This document shows positions 9,294 through 18,245 of a DNA stretch of 64,000 nt, one piece after another. The notes under the pieces are model-generated. The model made no database searches. It saw only the letters and a program-made list of their open reading frames with translations, and had not been told where the DNA came from. Numbering within the stretch: the first letter of the stretch is position 1; the number at the start of each line of letters is the position of its first letter. Made by a program: the position numbers and the translations under genes. Where the stretch lies: assembly GCF_023101685.1 (NCBI RefSeq), contig NZ_CP082164.1, positions 3,224,001 through 3,288,000 on the forward strand. The letters are read 5' to 3'. Origin of the DNA: Bradyrhizobium sp. 186 (lineage in GTDB: Bacteria; Pseudomonadota; Alphaproteobacteria; Rhizobiales; Xanthobacteraceae).

Positions 9294-10307
9294 CTATTCC
9301 GCCGCCTTCGCCGTCTTGCCAAACATCCGCGTCGGTGCCGAAAAGCCGCACGACGTGCCGTCGGTGACCTTGACCTGATCCTCCCATGGCAGGCGGAAGG
9401 TGCCCGCAACCATGTCCTGCATGAACGTGTAGGGGCAGTCCATTGCGCCGCCCTTCACCGCGACGTAGCCGCGGTGCCAGAGCTGGTAGATGTTGTTCTC
9501 GACGCCCCAATTGATGCGCGCCTCGCGCACCAGGTCGGGCCGCACCTCGGCGGTGATGATCTCGTCGGCGCGGCCGGTGGTGCCGTGTGCCAGCACACTG
9601 CCGTCGAAATTGACGATCATGCCTTCGCCCATGGAATCGAACGAGCCGTCGGACCCGCACATGCAGACATTGGCTGTGACCATCAGGTTCTGGAACGAGT
9701 TGGCCTGGTTGGTGAAGCGCCAGGCGTCACGGATCGGCGCGGTGTAGCCGGCGGTGCGGATCATGATCTCCGCGCCCTTGTAGGCGCACTCCCGCGCCAT
9801 CTCCGGGAACATGCCGTCATGGCAGATGATCAGCGCGATCTTAGCGCCCTTCGGCCCCTCGATCACGGGAATGCCAAGGTCGCCCGGCTCCCACGGTTCG
9901 ACCGGAATCCAGGGGTGGAGTTTCCGGTAGTAGAGCCTGATCTCGCCGTGGTCGTCGATGATCAGGCCGGAGTTGTAGGGATTGCCGTGCGGGTTGAACT
10001 CCATGATGGAGAAGCAGCCCCAGATCCCATTGTCGATGCAGGCCTGCTTGAAAGCCGCGACCTCAGGCCCGTCGAGCCGGCACATGATCTCGGGATTGGT
10101 GTCCATCGAGAGGCCGTGCAGCGAATATTCGGGGAACACCACCAGGTCCATGGTGGAGAGATTGCGGCGAGCCTTGCCGACCATCCAGACGATGCGCTCG
10201 GTCTGCCTTGCCAGATCGGCCCGGGTCACGACGTTCGGTAGTTGCAACTGCACGAGCCCGATGACGACGCCCTCAGGCGATTTGTTCAACCCGCCAAGCC
10301 CGTTCAT
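9294..10307 (-). CDS. amiF: Formamidase (AmiF-type nitrilase-superfamily hydrolase)
   Basis: Cytoplasmic enzyme hydrolysing formamide to formate and ammonia. The 337-residue sequence has the nitrilase-fold triad: Glu in VVFPEYSLHG, Lys in YYRKLHPWIP and Cys in ALIICHDGMFPE. The N-terminus (MNGLGGLNKSPEGVVIGLVQ) and the late GVENNIYQLWHRGYVA block are those of AmiF rather than the broader aliphatic amidase AmiE. The ATG at 10307 lies directly behind a six-codon leader frame whose stop overlaps it (see 10304-10324). Divergent from a TetR regulator; its ammonia output fits the surrounding nucleobase and ureide genes. Confidence 0.92.
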   Translation of the reverse strand: MNGLGGLNKSPEGVVIGLVQLQLPNVVTRADLARQTERIVWMVGKARRNLSTMDLVVFPEYSLHGLSMDTNPEIMCRLDGPEVAAFKQACIDNGIWGCFSIMEFNPHGNPYNSGLIIDDHGEIRLYYRKLHPWIPVEPWEPGDLGIPVIEGPKGAKIALIICHDGMFPEMARECAYKGAEIMIRTAGYTAPIRDAWRFTNQANSFQNLMVTANVCMCGSDGSFDSMGEGMIVNFDGSVLAHGTTGRADEIITAEVRPDLVREARINWGVENNIYQLWHRGYVAVKGGAMDCPYTFMQDMVAGTFRLPWEDQVKVTDGTSCGFSAPTRMFGKTAKAAE

Positions 10308-10324
10308 GATTGAAGTTCGTTCAT
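10304..10324 (-). CDS. Six-codon leader frame (MNELQS) overlapping the formamidase start
   Basis: A strong ribosome site (AAAGGAG, 10331-10337) lies 6 bases before an ATG at 10324 that opens a six-codon frame. Its TGA overlaps the formamidase ATG as ATGA. The formamidase start itself has no separate ribosome site at the usual distance, so its translation may depend on this leader. Seen in sequence; function is inference. Confidence 0.45.
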   Translation of the reverse strand: MNELQS

Positions 10325-10565
10325 GATCAGCTCCTTTGCTGGATGCAACCGCTGGCGACGCGCCCGCGTGATCTATCGGGAGCCAAGCAAATCCGATTTT
10401 TACGGACAGCAAAAGGCCATTTCTCAGGCGGTCGTGTCTGCTGGTCCCGATCTCTGGGAGCCCTGTGGGCGTCTTGCACAGCCATCGCGCCGCACGCGGG
10501 CGTACCCCGCATATTATTGAGGCGCGAGGTGCCTCGAATGTCGTCTTGACCCGCCGCGACGGCCG

Positions 10566-10583
10566 ATGTCAGAGTTATGACAT
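10566..10583. promoter_or_regulatory. Perfect inverted repeat overlapping the TetR start codon
   Basis: ATGTCA-6-TGACAT, arms perfect, overlaps the ATG of the TetR gene at 10582. Placement and symmetry suit an autoregulatory TetR-family operator in the divergent gap facing formamidase. Confidence 0.5.
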
Positions 10584-11247
10584 GAGTGCAGTAAAGCGAC
10601 ACAGCCCAAATCTTCGCGACGAATATGCCGAGCTGACGCGGCAGCGCATCGTTGCGGCCTTCGTCGAGACGCTTGAGGATGATGCTGCCGACGAGGTCTC
10701 GATGGCTGCCGTCGCCAGGCGTGCAAAGGTTGCCGAGCGCACCATCTATCGGCACTTCAAGACCCGCGCGGAGCTGTTTGCCGCGGCCGGTGAGTGGATC
10801 GAAGACAATGTCTTCGGCTACGTTCCCTTTTCCTCACCGGACGAACTGCCGGATATTTTTCGCAAGCTTTGCAAGAGCTTCGATCGCCATCCGAATCTGG
10901 CGCGCGCGATTGCCATGACCCGGGTCGGCCGCAGCGTGCGGGCTGGCTTCCGGCGGCACCTGATCGACCAGCACAGCAAGGCGATGGCACCTCTGGTGCG
11001 GCACCTCAAGCCGAAGGAGGTTCGCCAGGCCGAGGCGCTGGCAGCCTATCTCAACAATGTGCTCGCCTGGAGCGCGTTGCGCGAAGACTTCGGCATGTCG
11101 AGTGCCGAGATTGCCGACACGATCGACTGGGCGCTCACGACGCTCCTGAAGGAAATCCGGCAGCGCGACGCTGCCGCGGCACGGCTGCATTCCGACAAGG
11201 CTGGCAAGTCGCCGCGGAAACGAGCCGCCGCGAGAGAGCCGTCATAG
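10582..11247 (+). CDS. TetR/AcrR-family transcriptional regulator
   Basis: DNA-binding regulator of 221 residues. The N-terminal helix-turn-helix is visible (RIVAAFVETLEDDAADEVSMAAVA, then RRAKVAERTIYRHFKTRAELF), typical of TetR proteins; the remainder is the helical ligand-binding domain, with a basic tail. The frame is open upstream, but MSAVKRHSPN at 10582 is the natural start. It lies between divergent formamidase and the downstream adenine deaminase gene, whose start follows 13 bases after its stop, so it probably controls one or both in response to a purine or amide metabolite. A perfect inverted repeat overlaps its start. Confidence 0.85.
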   Translation: MSAVKRHSPNLRDEYAELTRQRIVAAFVETLEDDAADEVSMAAVARRAKVAERTIYRHFKTRAELFAAAGEWIEDNVFGYVPFSSPDELPDIFRKLCKSFDRHPNLARAIAMTRVGRSVRAGFRRHLIDQHSKAMAPLVRHLKPKEVRQAEALAAYLNNVLAWSALREDFGMSSAEIADTIDWALTTLLKEIRQRDAAAARLHSDKAGKSPRKRAAAREPS

Positions 11248-11260
11248 GGTGCAACAGATC

Positions 11261-13135
11261 ATGACAACCTCGAACGAGATGCCGGACGACCTCTTGATCA
11301 ACGCGGCCGATGAGGTTCGCATCCGGCAGGATCTGGTGCTGACGGCGCTCGGCCGCCGCCCGGCCGATCGGAGCTTGCGGGTCGGCCGGCTGCTCGACGT
11401 GCACAGTCGCACCTGGAGCGAAGATCAGGAGATCGTGTTCAAGGGCCGACGGATCGCATGGGTCGGGCCGGCCGGAAGCTATCCCGGCGAAGTCCGCGAA
11501 CGCGTGCATCGGCCCGATCTGGCGGCCGTTCCCGGCTTCGGTGAGGTGCACAAGCATATCGAAAGCTCGCATCTGACGCCGGAATGGGAGGCCGCGCTGG
11601 TGCTGCCGCATGGCAATACCTGGACGTGCGAGGCGAGCCACGAATTCTCCAATGTCAACGGCGCACGCAATCTCGAATTCTGGTTCGAGGCACGTCGTCG
11701 CGGATCGCCGCTAAAAATCTTTCCGCAACCCGGATCGGCGGTGCCGCCCACGGCCTATGAGTGGGGCGGCGGCTGGTATGGTCGCGAGGAGCAGGCGAGC
11801 TTCATGAGCGAGAGCCTGATGGTCACCGGGCTCGACGAGGTGATGGACTGGCCGGCGGTCTGGAATCCCGACAATCCGTCCTACAAGCGGCTATGGGGCA
11901 TGATCGAGGCCACGTTCGCGGCCCGCGGCGTCGTCGAAGGGCATGCCTCCGGTCTGCGGGACCTGCCATCCATCAACGCCTTTGCCGCGGCGGGGCTCGC
12001 CTCCGACCATGAAGTGCAGACGCCGGAGGAGACCTGGGACAAGCTCACCCGCGGTCTCTTCATCGAGTTGCGCGTCTACGCCATGCCCGAGATCGTCGCC
12101 TGGCTGCTCGCCAAGGGTTTGCAGGACTGGTCGCAGATCGCCTTCACCACCGACGACCGCAGCGCCAGCCATACGCTCGAGCTCGGCGCGAGCGATCACA
12201 ACGCGCGGGTCGCGATCGAAGCGGGTCTCGCGCCGGAAGTCGCGATCCAGTGTCTGACCATCAATCCTGCGCGGCACATGCGCATCACGCCGTTCGTCGG
12301 CAGTCTCGCCCCGGGGCGTTTTGGCGATGTCGTGCTGCTCTCGGATGTCGCCAAGCTGACCATTGCCGAGGTCTGGGCCGACGGCGCGCAGGTGTCCGAA
12401 GGCAAACGCTACCTGGGCAAGGTTCCCGAAATCTCCTGGCCCGATTGGGCAACCAGAACGGTGAATATCAAGCGCGAGATCCAGCCGGAGGACTTCGAGC
12501 TGCCGGGCGCACCCGGTCGCACCACGATGAAAGCCGCCGTGATCCGCCCGTTCCATTGGCATCCGGAGTTCTACACCCTCGAGCTGCCGGTGCGTGGCGG
12601 CGCCGTGCAGCGCGATGAGAGCGAGGCCATCACAAAGTTTGCCATCGTCGATCGCTTCTCCGGCGACGGCCGGGTTGCAAAAATGTTCTGGCGTGGCTGC
12701 GGACCGCGCACGCCGGACACCGCGCTTGCCTGCTCGGTCGCGCACGACAAGCACAACATCTGGGTGGTCGGCTCGTCCGACGCCGCGATGGCCAAGGCCG
12801 TGAACGCGCTGGTGGAACGTCAAGGCGGATGGGCGCTGGTGCGCGAAGGCGAGCTCGTTGCCACCGTGCGGTTCGAGGTTGGCGGATTGATGAGCTGTCG
12901 CTCGGCGCAGGTGCTCGATGCCGACATGCAGGCGCTCTATGCGGAGGGCCGCAAGGTGGACTGGATGTATGAGCCCACCTTCCGGCCGCGCTGGTATCCC
13001 GGATTTCCGGAACGCCTGATGTTCGCGACGCTGACCTGCGCGCCCTGGAGCTGGGTGCTGGTCGCGCCCTGCGAGCAGGCGCCGCTCGGGTTCATCAACG
13101 TGCAGACCGGCGAAGCGCACCCGGTGGTCTGGTAG
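11261..13135 (+). CDS. ade: Adenine deaminase (Ade family)
   Basis: Metal-dependent amidohydrolase of 624 residues converting adenine to hypoxanthine and ammonia. Ade motifs appear in order: FGEVHKHIESS (metal His pair) near residue 90, VLPHGNTWTCEASHE, EGHASGL, SDHEVQTPEE, FTTDDR, the NPARH turn, then the C-terminal SVAHDKHNIWVVG and GGLMS segments diagnostic of adenine deaminase. The ATG at 11261 has AGGGTG nine bases upstream; a GTG at 11249 would add four residues. Ade normally runs near 550-600 residues. The next gene is a purine permease 11 bp on, so the pair imports and deaminates purines. A related 6-aminopurine substrate is possible. Confidence 0.85.
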   Translation: MTTSNEMPDDLLINAADEVRIRQDLVLTALGRRPADRSLRVGRLLDVHSRTWSEDQEIVFKGRRIAWVGPAGSYPGEVRERVHRPDLAAVPGFGEVHKHIESSHLTPEWEAALVLPHGNTWTCEASHEFSNVNGARNLEFWFEARRRGSPLKIFPQPGSAVPPTAYEWGGGWYGREEQASFMSESLMVTGLDEVMDWPAVWNPDNPSYKRLWGMIEATFAARGVVEGHASGLRDLPSINAFAAAGLASDHEVQTPEETWDKLTRGLFIELRVYAMPEIVAWLLAKGLQDWSQIAFTTDDRSASHTLELGASDHNARVAIEAGLAPEVAIQCLTINPARHMRITPFVGSLAPGRFGDVVLLSDVAKLTIAEVWADGAQVSEGKRYLGKVPEISWPDWATRTVNIKREIQPEDFELPGAPGRTTMKAAVIRPFHWHPEFYTLELPVRGGAVQRDESEAITKFAIVDRFSGDGRVAKMFWRGCGPRTPDTALACSVAHDKHNIWVVGSSDAAMAKAVNALVERQGGWALVREGELVATVRFEVGGLMSCRSAQVLDADMQALYAEGRKVDWMYEPTFRPRWYPGFPERLMFATLTCAPWSWVLVAPCEQAPLGFINVQTGEAHPVVW

Positions 13136-13146
13136 GAGCGACCGCG

Positions 13147-14538
13147 ATGAACGAGATGACGCCGCCGCAATCGGCTTCCGCAGAGCCGACGTCGAACTCG
13201 GCCACAGGCCTGCTCGACCGCATCTTCCGCCTCACCGAGCGCGACACCAGCGTGAGCCGGGAAGTGATGGCGGGCGCGACCACGTTCGCGGCGATGGCCT
13301 ATATCATCGCGGTGAACCCCGCGATCATGTCCAATGCCGGAATGGATCGCGCCGATCTCGTCAGCGCCACCGCACTCGCCGCCATCTTCGGTTCGGCGAT
13401 GATGGGACTCTGGGCCAACCTGCCGCTCGCCGTTGCGCCGGCGATGGGCTCCAACGTCATCTTCACCTATGTGATCGTCAAGCAGATGGGCATGCCCTGG
13501 CAAGGCGCGCTCGCCATGGTCGCTTTTACGGGCGTGCTGTTCCTGATCCTCAGCCTGTCGAAGCTGCGCGAGCGCGTCGCACGCGACGTTCCCGAAGCGT
13601 TGAAGGTCGGCATCCAGGCCGCGGTCGGCACCTTGATCGTGTTCATTGCGCTGCGCGGCGCGGGCTTCGTGGTGCAGAACCCCTCGACCTATATCGCCAT
13701 GGGATCGCTGCGCAGCCCGCCGGTGCTCTTGACGCTCGCAGGTCTGCTGCTCACGCCGGTGCTGGTGGCGCGACGTGTTCCAGGGGGGCTCATCCTGTCG
13801 ATCGCCGTGCTGACCCTGATCGGCTTCTTCGTTCCCGGCGCAAACGGCAAGATGGTGACCTCGGTGCCGTCGGCGATTGTTTCATGGCCGCGCTGGCCCA
13901 CCAGCACCTTCATGGCACTCGACGTCGGGTACCTCGTCAGTCACTTCGTCGTGGCGCTGCCGCTGCTGTTCTACTTCCTGTGCGCCGAATTCTTCTCGAC
14001 TCTGGGAACGCTGATCGGCGTGACCGGTGCCGCCAATCTGCGCCGCCCGGATGGCTCGATCCCGAATGCCACCGCCGCCTTCGCCACCGATGCGACGGCG
14101 TCCATCGTCGGCCCGCTGCTCGGCACGTCTGTGGTGACGGCCTATATCGAGTCGATCACCGGCGTGCAGGCCGGGGGACGCACCGGCCTGACCTCGCTGA
14201 CGGTCGCGGCGTTCTTCTGCCTCGCCTTGTTCTTCTGGCCGGTCTTCGTCATCATTCCACCGCAAGCAACCGCGCCCGCGCTGGTGCTCGTCGGCGTGCT
14301 GATGATGCAGGGCCTCGCCCGCATCGACATGACCGATCTCGTCAACGCCGTGCCCATCGTGCTTACGCTGCTGGTCACCGTGCTGACCAACAATCTCATC
14401 AACGGAATGGCGCTGGGGACGCTGAGCTATATCGCATTGGAGGTTGCGATGGGCCGGCGATCGCGGATTCCTGCAATGGTCTGGGGCCTCGGCGTGGTGT
14501 TCATCGCTTATGCGGTCGTGATCGCACAGATCTTTTGA
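13147..14538 (+). CDS. NCS2-family purine permease (AzgA/GhxP-like)
   Basis: Inner-membrane proton symporter of 463 residues for adenine, guanine or hypoxanthine. About 12 to 14 hydrophobic segments are visible. AzgA-type motifs include TTFAAMAYIIAVNP, LPLAVAPAMGSN, VGIQAAVGTLI, AEFFSTLGTLIGV and GTSVVTAYIESITGVQAGGRTG. Start ATG with TAGGAG seven bases upstream. It follows adenine deaminase directly and is likely co-transcribed, giving uptake plus deamination. Confidence 0.9.
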   Translation: MNEMTPPQSASAEPTSNSATGLLDRIFRLTERDTSVSREVMAGATTFAAMAYIIAVNPAIMSNAGMDRADLVSATALAAIFGSAMMGLWANLPLAVAPAMGSNVIFTYVIVKQMGMPWQGALAMVAFTGVLFLILSLSKLRERVARDVPEALKVGIQAAVGTLIVFIALRGAGFVVQNPSTYIAMGSLRSPPVLLTLAGLLLTPVLVARRVPGGLILSIAVLTLIGFFVPGANGKMVTSVPSAIVSWPRWPTSTFMALDVGYLVSHFVVALPLLFYFLCAEFFSTLGTLIGVTGAANLRRPDGSIPNATAAFATDATASIVGPLLGTSVVTAYIESITGVQAGGRTGLTSLTVAAFFCLALFFWPVFVIIPPQATAPALVLVGVLMMQGLARIDMTDLVNAVPIVLTLLVTVLTNNLINGMALGTLSYIALEVAMGRRSRIPAMVWGLGVVFIAYAVVIAQIF

Positions 14539-14560
14539 GATGCCCGGACGTCGCGAAAGC

Positions 14561-14782
14561 CTAGGCCACCAGATCCAAGAGCCGACACGATCCGCGCACC
14601 AGCACCTTACGCCCGGTCGGCGTCATCGCAGGTACACCGTCGTTAACGACGACAAGTCCAAGCTTGACGAGCCCTTCGACAACATAGGCCTTCAAGAGGC
14701 GACCGTTCGGCAGCGGGTTGCGAAGCGCGCGCAACGCCTCCCATTGGTCCGGCGAGAGATCGAAGTCGACGTCGTTGCTCAT
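14561..14782 (-). CDS. Small conserved protein, 73 residues
   Basis: Soluble acidic-to-neutral small protein of unknown function. Start ATG has GAGGCAAC just upstream. The body (FDLSPDQWEALRALR, VEGLVKLGLVVVNDGVPAMTPTGRKVL) reads like a short winged-helix-type fold, which would fit a nucleic-acid-binding or regulatory role, but I do not recognise it. Converges on the purine permease. Confidence 0.65.
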   Translation of the reverse strand: MSNDVDFDLSPDQWEALRALRNPLPNGRLLKAYVVEGLVKLGLVVVNDGVPAMTPTGRKVLVRGSCRLLDLVA

Positions 14783-15133
14783 GTTGCCTCAAACGATAGT
14801 AACGTTCACGCGCCCCCTGTTAGCGGCGCTGCATGAAGACCATGCGACGACAATGAGTCCGGAATTCGTTGAGCTGTTTAGAACGTCTCTTCACGAATTG
14901 CCGCGTTGCGTCACAAGAGTTTAAGATCGTTTGCAGACGAATATCGTCCCGATCTCCGATCACTTATTGATGATTTGTTCTTGATCGTGCGACGGCAGCT
15001 ACCGCAGTGCACGGGAAGAACCGCTGTCCCATTCTGCGTTGCGATATGCACAGAAAATCATAAGACGAGAGGTTGGGGACTCTGTTACGCTGATTCGTGG
15101 TGATTGGGCTTCACACGACAGGAGTGTGAGTGC
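14783..15133. other. Gap of 351 bases without a supported gene
   Basis: Moderately AT-richer than its surroundings. A 23-codon frame from about 14853 (MSPEFVELFRTS...) lacks a ribosome site. It must hold the promoters of the two flanking small genes, which are divergent. Nothing else seen. Confidence 0.4.
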
Positions 15134-15316
15134 ATGAACAGGCTGGCGGAAATTCGCAGTCAGGAATTCCTGTGCCGGGAGCGCGCCGCGCTGGATTCGG
15201 AGCGCCGGGTTTTCTGGCTTGCGCAGGCGGAAGAGTGGGAGCAGCGCGCGCTCGACGAAATCGCGTATCACTTTCGGGAGTGCAATCTCGTCCGGGTCGA
15301 ACTGACGGCCGCCTGA
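15134..15316 (+). CDS. Small conserved protein, 60 residues
   Basis: Charged, probably all-helical small protein (MNRLAEIRSQEFLCRERAAL) with several Glu and Arg and two Cys. The ATG at 15134 has GGAG nine bases upstream; an upstream in-frame start at 15104 lacks one. Proteins of this kind are common in Bradyrhizobium and have no assigned function. Converges on the VWA gene. Confidence 0.65.
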   Translation: MNRLAEIRSQEFLCRERAALDSERRVFWLAQAEEWEQRALDEIAYHFRECNLVRVELTAA

Positions 15317-15340
15317 CGGCAGAGGCGAGCCGATCGCGGC

Positions 15341-16717
15341 TTACTGATAAGTCGCCACGATATCGGACACCGCGCGCTCGAGCTGCTGGGCGGTGGCGCA
15401 TTGGCGCACGATGCTGCAAAAGGTCGCGTAGCGCGGCATTTCCGAGTCGCCAAAGCCCCAAGCGAGACGTCCCTCGGGATTGAGCCAGACCAGCCGTTTC
15501 GAGCGTTCGGAGATGCGGCGCAGGATGTCGGCGCGCGGGTCGAGGTTGTTGCTGCGGGCATCGCCGAGCACGATCACCGTGGTCTGCGGTGTCAGCGTGC
15601 TCATGAAATCTTTCTCGAAATCGACCAGCGACGAGCCATAGTCGGACGAGCCGAAGCCGACCTTGGACATGATCTCGGCCATCGCCTCTTCCGGCGACTT
15701 CGACTCCAGGATGTCGCTGACCTCGATCAGATGCGAGGAGAAGGCGAAAGAGTGGACGTCGTCGACCACTTCATGCAGCGAGTGTATCAGGAGCAGGAAG
15801 AAATCGGAGACCTGCGCGACCGAGCCGGAAACGTCGCAGAGCGCGACGATCTTCGGCCGATCACGGTGCTTGCGCTTCCACGCAGTGAGGAAGGGGACGC
15901 CGCCCCAGGCCGCGTTGCGACGCAGTGTGCGGCGGACGTCGAGATGGCCGCGGCGCTGACGCTTGCGCGGTTTCGAATAGCGCTCGCGCAGGCGCCGCGC
16001 GATCTGGCGGATGAGCGCGCGCATCTCCGCGACCTGACGCCGTTCGATGCGCGCGAGCGGCGCGTTGCGCAGGATCTCGTTGCGGAGGTTTTCGGCCTCC
16101 TCGCGGGCATAGAGCGCAAGCCCCTGCGCAACGGTGTCGCGCACGGCTTCGCGCAAGGCATCGAGCGCGGCCCGAAGCCGCTCGGCCAGTGCCGGGTTGG
16201 TCGCGGTCAGCTCGTCGAGATCGTCGCGCAGGCGTTGGAGGCCCATGGCGTCGAGGATGCGGCTGGAGAAGATGCCGCGCTGCGTGGAGTAGCGGATGTC
16301 GGACAGAGAGGCTGCGCCGGCGGCGCTGGCGATGGCGGCTGCGATCGAATTGCGATCTTGCGACAGCAGCATCTGGGCGAGGGGGCCCAATTCTGCGGGA
16401 GGCGAACCGCCGCCCGCATCGCTGGCGGGGCCGGATGAGGAAGACTGATCCGCGTCTTGCGAAGTGTCGTTGCTGTTGGCCTCAGGCTGTTCTTGCCGCG
16501 GCTCCGGCTGGCTGAAGAACAGATCAAAACAGTCGCCGAGCGCGAGCTTCTCATCCTGCGACTTGGCGAGCGTCAGAAGCAGCGTGTCGCGCAGGATGGC
16601 ACGGTCGGACAAGCCGACCTGCGCGACCGCGCGCATCGCATCAATACTTTCAGCAGGCGAGACATGGACGCCGGCACCGCGCGCCGCCCGAAAGAAACGA
16701 TGGATATTCTCGCGCAT
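15341..16717 (-). CDS. VWA-domain protein, CoxE-like
   Basis: Cytoplasmic protein of 458 residues with a long helical N-terminal part, a Ser/Gln/Asp-rich linker around residues 70-105, a very basic Arg-rich patch (SKPRKRQRRG) and a C-terminal von Willebrand A domain. The metal-ion site DVSGS is at about residue 295. CoxE-type VWA proteins work with MoxR ATPases to mature metalloenzymes. The gene follows the ATPase gene; the ATG at 16717 is five bases past the ATPase stop, and a TTG at 16726 overlapping that stop is the alternative. No CO dehydrogenase genes are nearby, so the client is unknown. Confidence 0.85.
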   Translation of the reverse strand: MRENIHRFFRAARGAGVHVSPAESIDAMRAVAQVGLSDRAILRDTLLLTLAKSQDEKLALGDCFDLFFSQPEPRQEQPEANSNDTSQDADQSSSSGPASDAGGGSPPAELGPLAQMLLSQDRNSIAAAIASAAGAASLSDIRYSTQRGIFSSRILDAMGLQRLRDDLDELTATNPALAERLRAALDALREAVRDTVAQGLALYAREEAENLRNEILRNAPLARIERRQVAEMRALIRQIARRLRERYSKPRKRQRRGHLDVRRTLRRNAAWGGVPFLTAWKRKHRDRPKIVALCDVSGSVAQVSDFFLLLIHSLHEVVDDVHSFAFSSHLIEVSDILESKSPEEAMAEIMSKVGFGSSDYGSSLVDFEKDFMSTLTPQTTVIVLGDARSNNLDPRADILRRISERSKRLVWLNPEGRLAWGFGDSEMPRYATFCSIVRQCATAQQLERAVSDIVATYQ

Positions 16718-16722
16718 CGGCG

Positions 16723-17670
16723 TCAACCGAAGACGTTGGATCGTGCTGCCTTGGCAATGAAGGTCGTGATTTGGGGCTGAGCCGCCTCGATGTCGGCCTC
16801 GTATTTCAGGAGCACATTGAGCGTGTCCTTGACGATCTCGGTGTCGAGTTCGGCGGCCTGGAGCAGCACGAGCACGCGCGCCCAGTCGATGGTCTCGCTG
16901 ACCGAGGGCAGCTTCTTCAGGTCGAGCGAGCGGATCTCGTGGATGAAGCCGACCATCTGCCGTCGCAGCGTCTGCGAGATGCTGGGTACGCGGCTCTCGA
17001 CGATGCGCTCCTCCAGCCGCTGCTCGGGGAAGCCGATATGCAGATGCAGGCAGCGCCGCTTCAGGGCGTCGCCGAGATCGCGTTCGCTGTTGGAGGTGAG
17101 GATCACGGTCGGCGGCGTGATCGCGGAGACGGTGCCGAGCTCGGGGATCGTGACCTGGAAGTCGGACAGGATCTCCAGCAGCAGCGATTCAAATTCCGCA
17201 TCCGACTTGTCGATCTCGTCGATCAGGAGCACGCAGCCGCCCGGCTGCTCGAGCGCCTGAAGCAGCGGCCTCGGCTCGACGAACTCCTTGGAGAAGAACA
17301 CGTCGCCGAAATCGTGGAGCTGCTCGAGCGCGGCGCGCAGTGTCTGCGCGCCGCCAAGGACTTCGCCGAGCTTGTCCTTGAGGATCTGGGTATAGAGAAG
17401 CTGCTTGGCGTATTTCCACTCGTAGAGCGCCTTGGCTTCGTCGAGGCCCTCGTAGCATTGCAGGCGGATCATCTTCATGCCGCGCCAGGCGGCAATCGCT
17501 TTGGCAAGCTCGGTCTTGCCGACGCCCGCGGGGCCTTCGACCAGGATCGGCTTCTCGATCTGTTGCGATAGATGGACTGCAGTCGCGATCTGCCGGCTCG
17601 CGATGTAGCCTTGCGCAGCGAGGCCGCTTTCCACTGCCTCGATCGCAGTCGAGGGCTTCTGTTCAGCCAC
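16723..17670 (-). CDS. MoxR-type AAA+ ATPase, CoxD-like
   Basis: ATP-dependent chaperone-like protein of 315 residues. Walker A GPAGVGKTE (residues 46-54), Walker B VLLIDEIDKS and sensor TSNSERDL are all visible, and the lid follows. I chose the GTG at 17670 (VAEQKPSTAI), with GGGAG upstream; the frame continues to 17733 but without a better start. With the VWA partner it forms the MoxR/VWA pair that remodels or loads cofactors into metalloenzymes; in Oligotropha CoxD and CoxE do this for CO dehydrogenase. Here the pair is isolated. Confidence 0.85.
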   Translation of the reverse strand: MAEQKPSTAIEAVESGLAAQGYIASRQIATAVHLSQQIEKPILVEGPAGVGKTELAKAIAAWRGMKMIRLQCYEGLDEAKALYEWKYAKQLLYTQILKDKLGEVLGGAQTLRAALEQLHDFGDVFFSKEFVEPRPLLQALEQPGGCVLLIDEIDKSDAEFESLLLEILSDFQVTIPELGTVSAITPPTVILTSNSERDLGDALKRRCLHLHIGFPEQRLEERIVESRVPSISQTLRRQMVGFIHEIRSLDLKKLPSVSETIDWARVLVLLQAAELDTEIVKDTLNVLLKYEADIEAAQPQITTFIAKAARSNVFG

Positions 17671-17819
17671 GAATGGGCGCTCCCAAAGGTCTTGCTTGAG
17701 GCTCGTTCTGCCTGCGTTCCCGGCAAAGAACAAGCCTCGTTTGGGAGGGGCCAGACCCGCGCGAACGGCCGCTTTTTCCGCTTAGCGCAAAATACTAGAG
17801 CGATTGGCCGATCGCGCAA

Positions 17820-18020
17820 TCAGTGCTGCAGCAACTCCGGCTTGCGGATCGTCTGTCTCACCTCGGCGCCGCAATCGGCACATTCATAGACGAAGTCGAT
17901 CTTGGCAAGGCTCCAATGCGGCTCGACCTCGCGTACATACATCGGCAGGAACCCCATGCAGGAGGGGCAATTCACAGGCGCGATATCGATGTCCTGATGA
18001 TGCTGTACATAAGCTGGCAT
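17820..18020 (-). CDS. Small zinc-ribbon protein, 66 residues
   Basis: Two CXXC knuckles, CPSC near residue 18 and CADC near residue 48, indicate a one-zinc ribbon. The start has an excellent ribosome site (GAAGGAGAACCGAG). Function unknown; such ribbons bind nucleic acids or proteins. Divergent from the quinone oxidoreductase. Confidence 0.7.
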   Translation of the reverse strand: MPAYVQHHQDIDIAPVNCPSCMGFLPMYVREVEPHWSLAKIDFVYECADCGAEVRQTIRKPELLQH

Positions 18021-18245
18021 CTCGGTTCTCCTTCGCAGGCGACCACCAAACCCCGCGCAGAATCTACTGCCGGTGGCGCCGACGCCGTCATCAACTCTTT
18101 CGAACAGAGGAGGAACGGCGGACGTTTGCCGTGCGCTGTGACATTCTTGTTACGGCTCTCTACTGTAACGGGCGGACCAAATGCCTATTTCACAGACCGA
18201 TCCGCTTTCCACGGACCTTCACTGCAACGATAAGGGAGCAACCCC

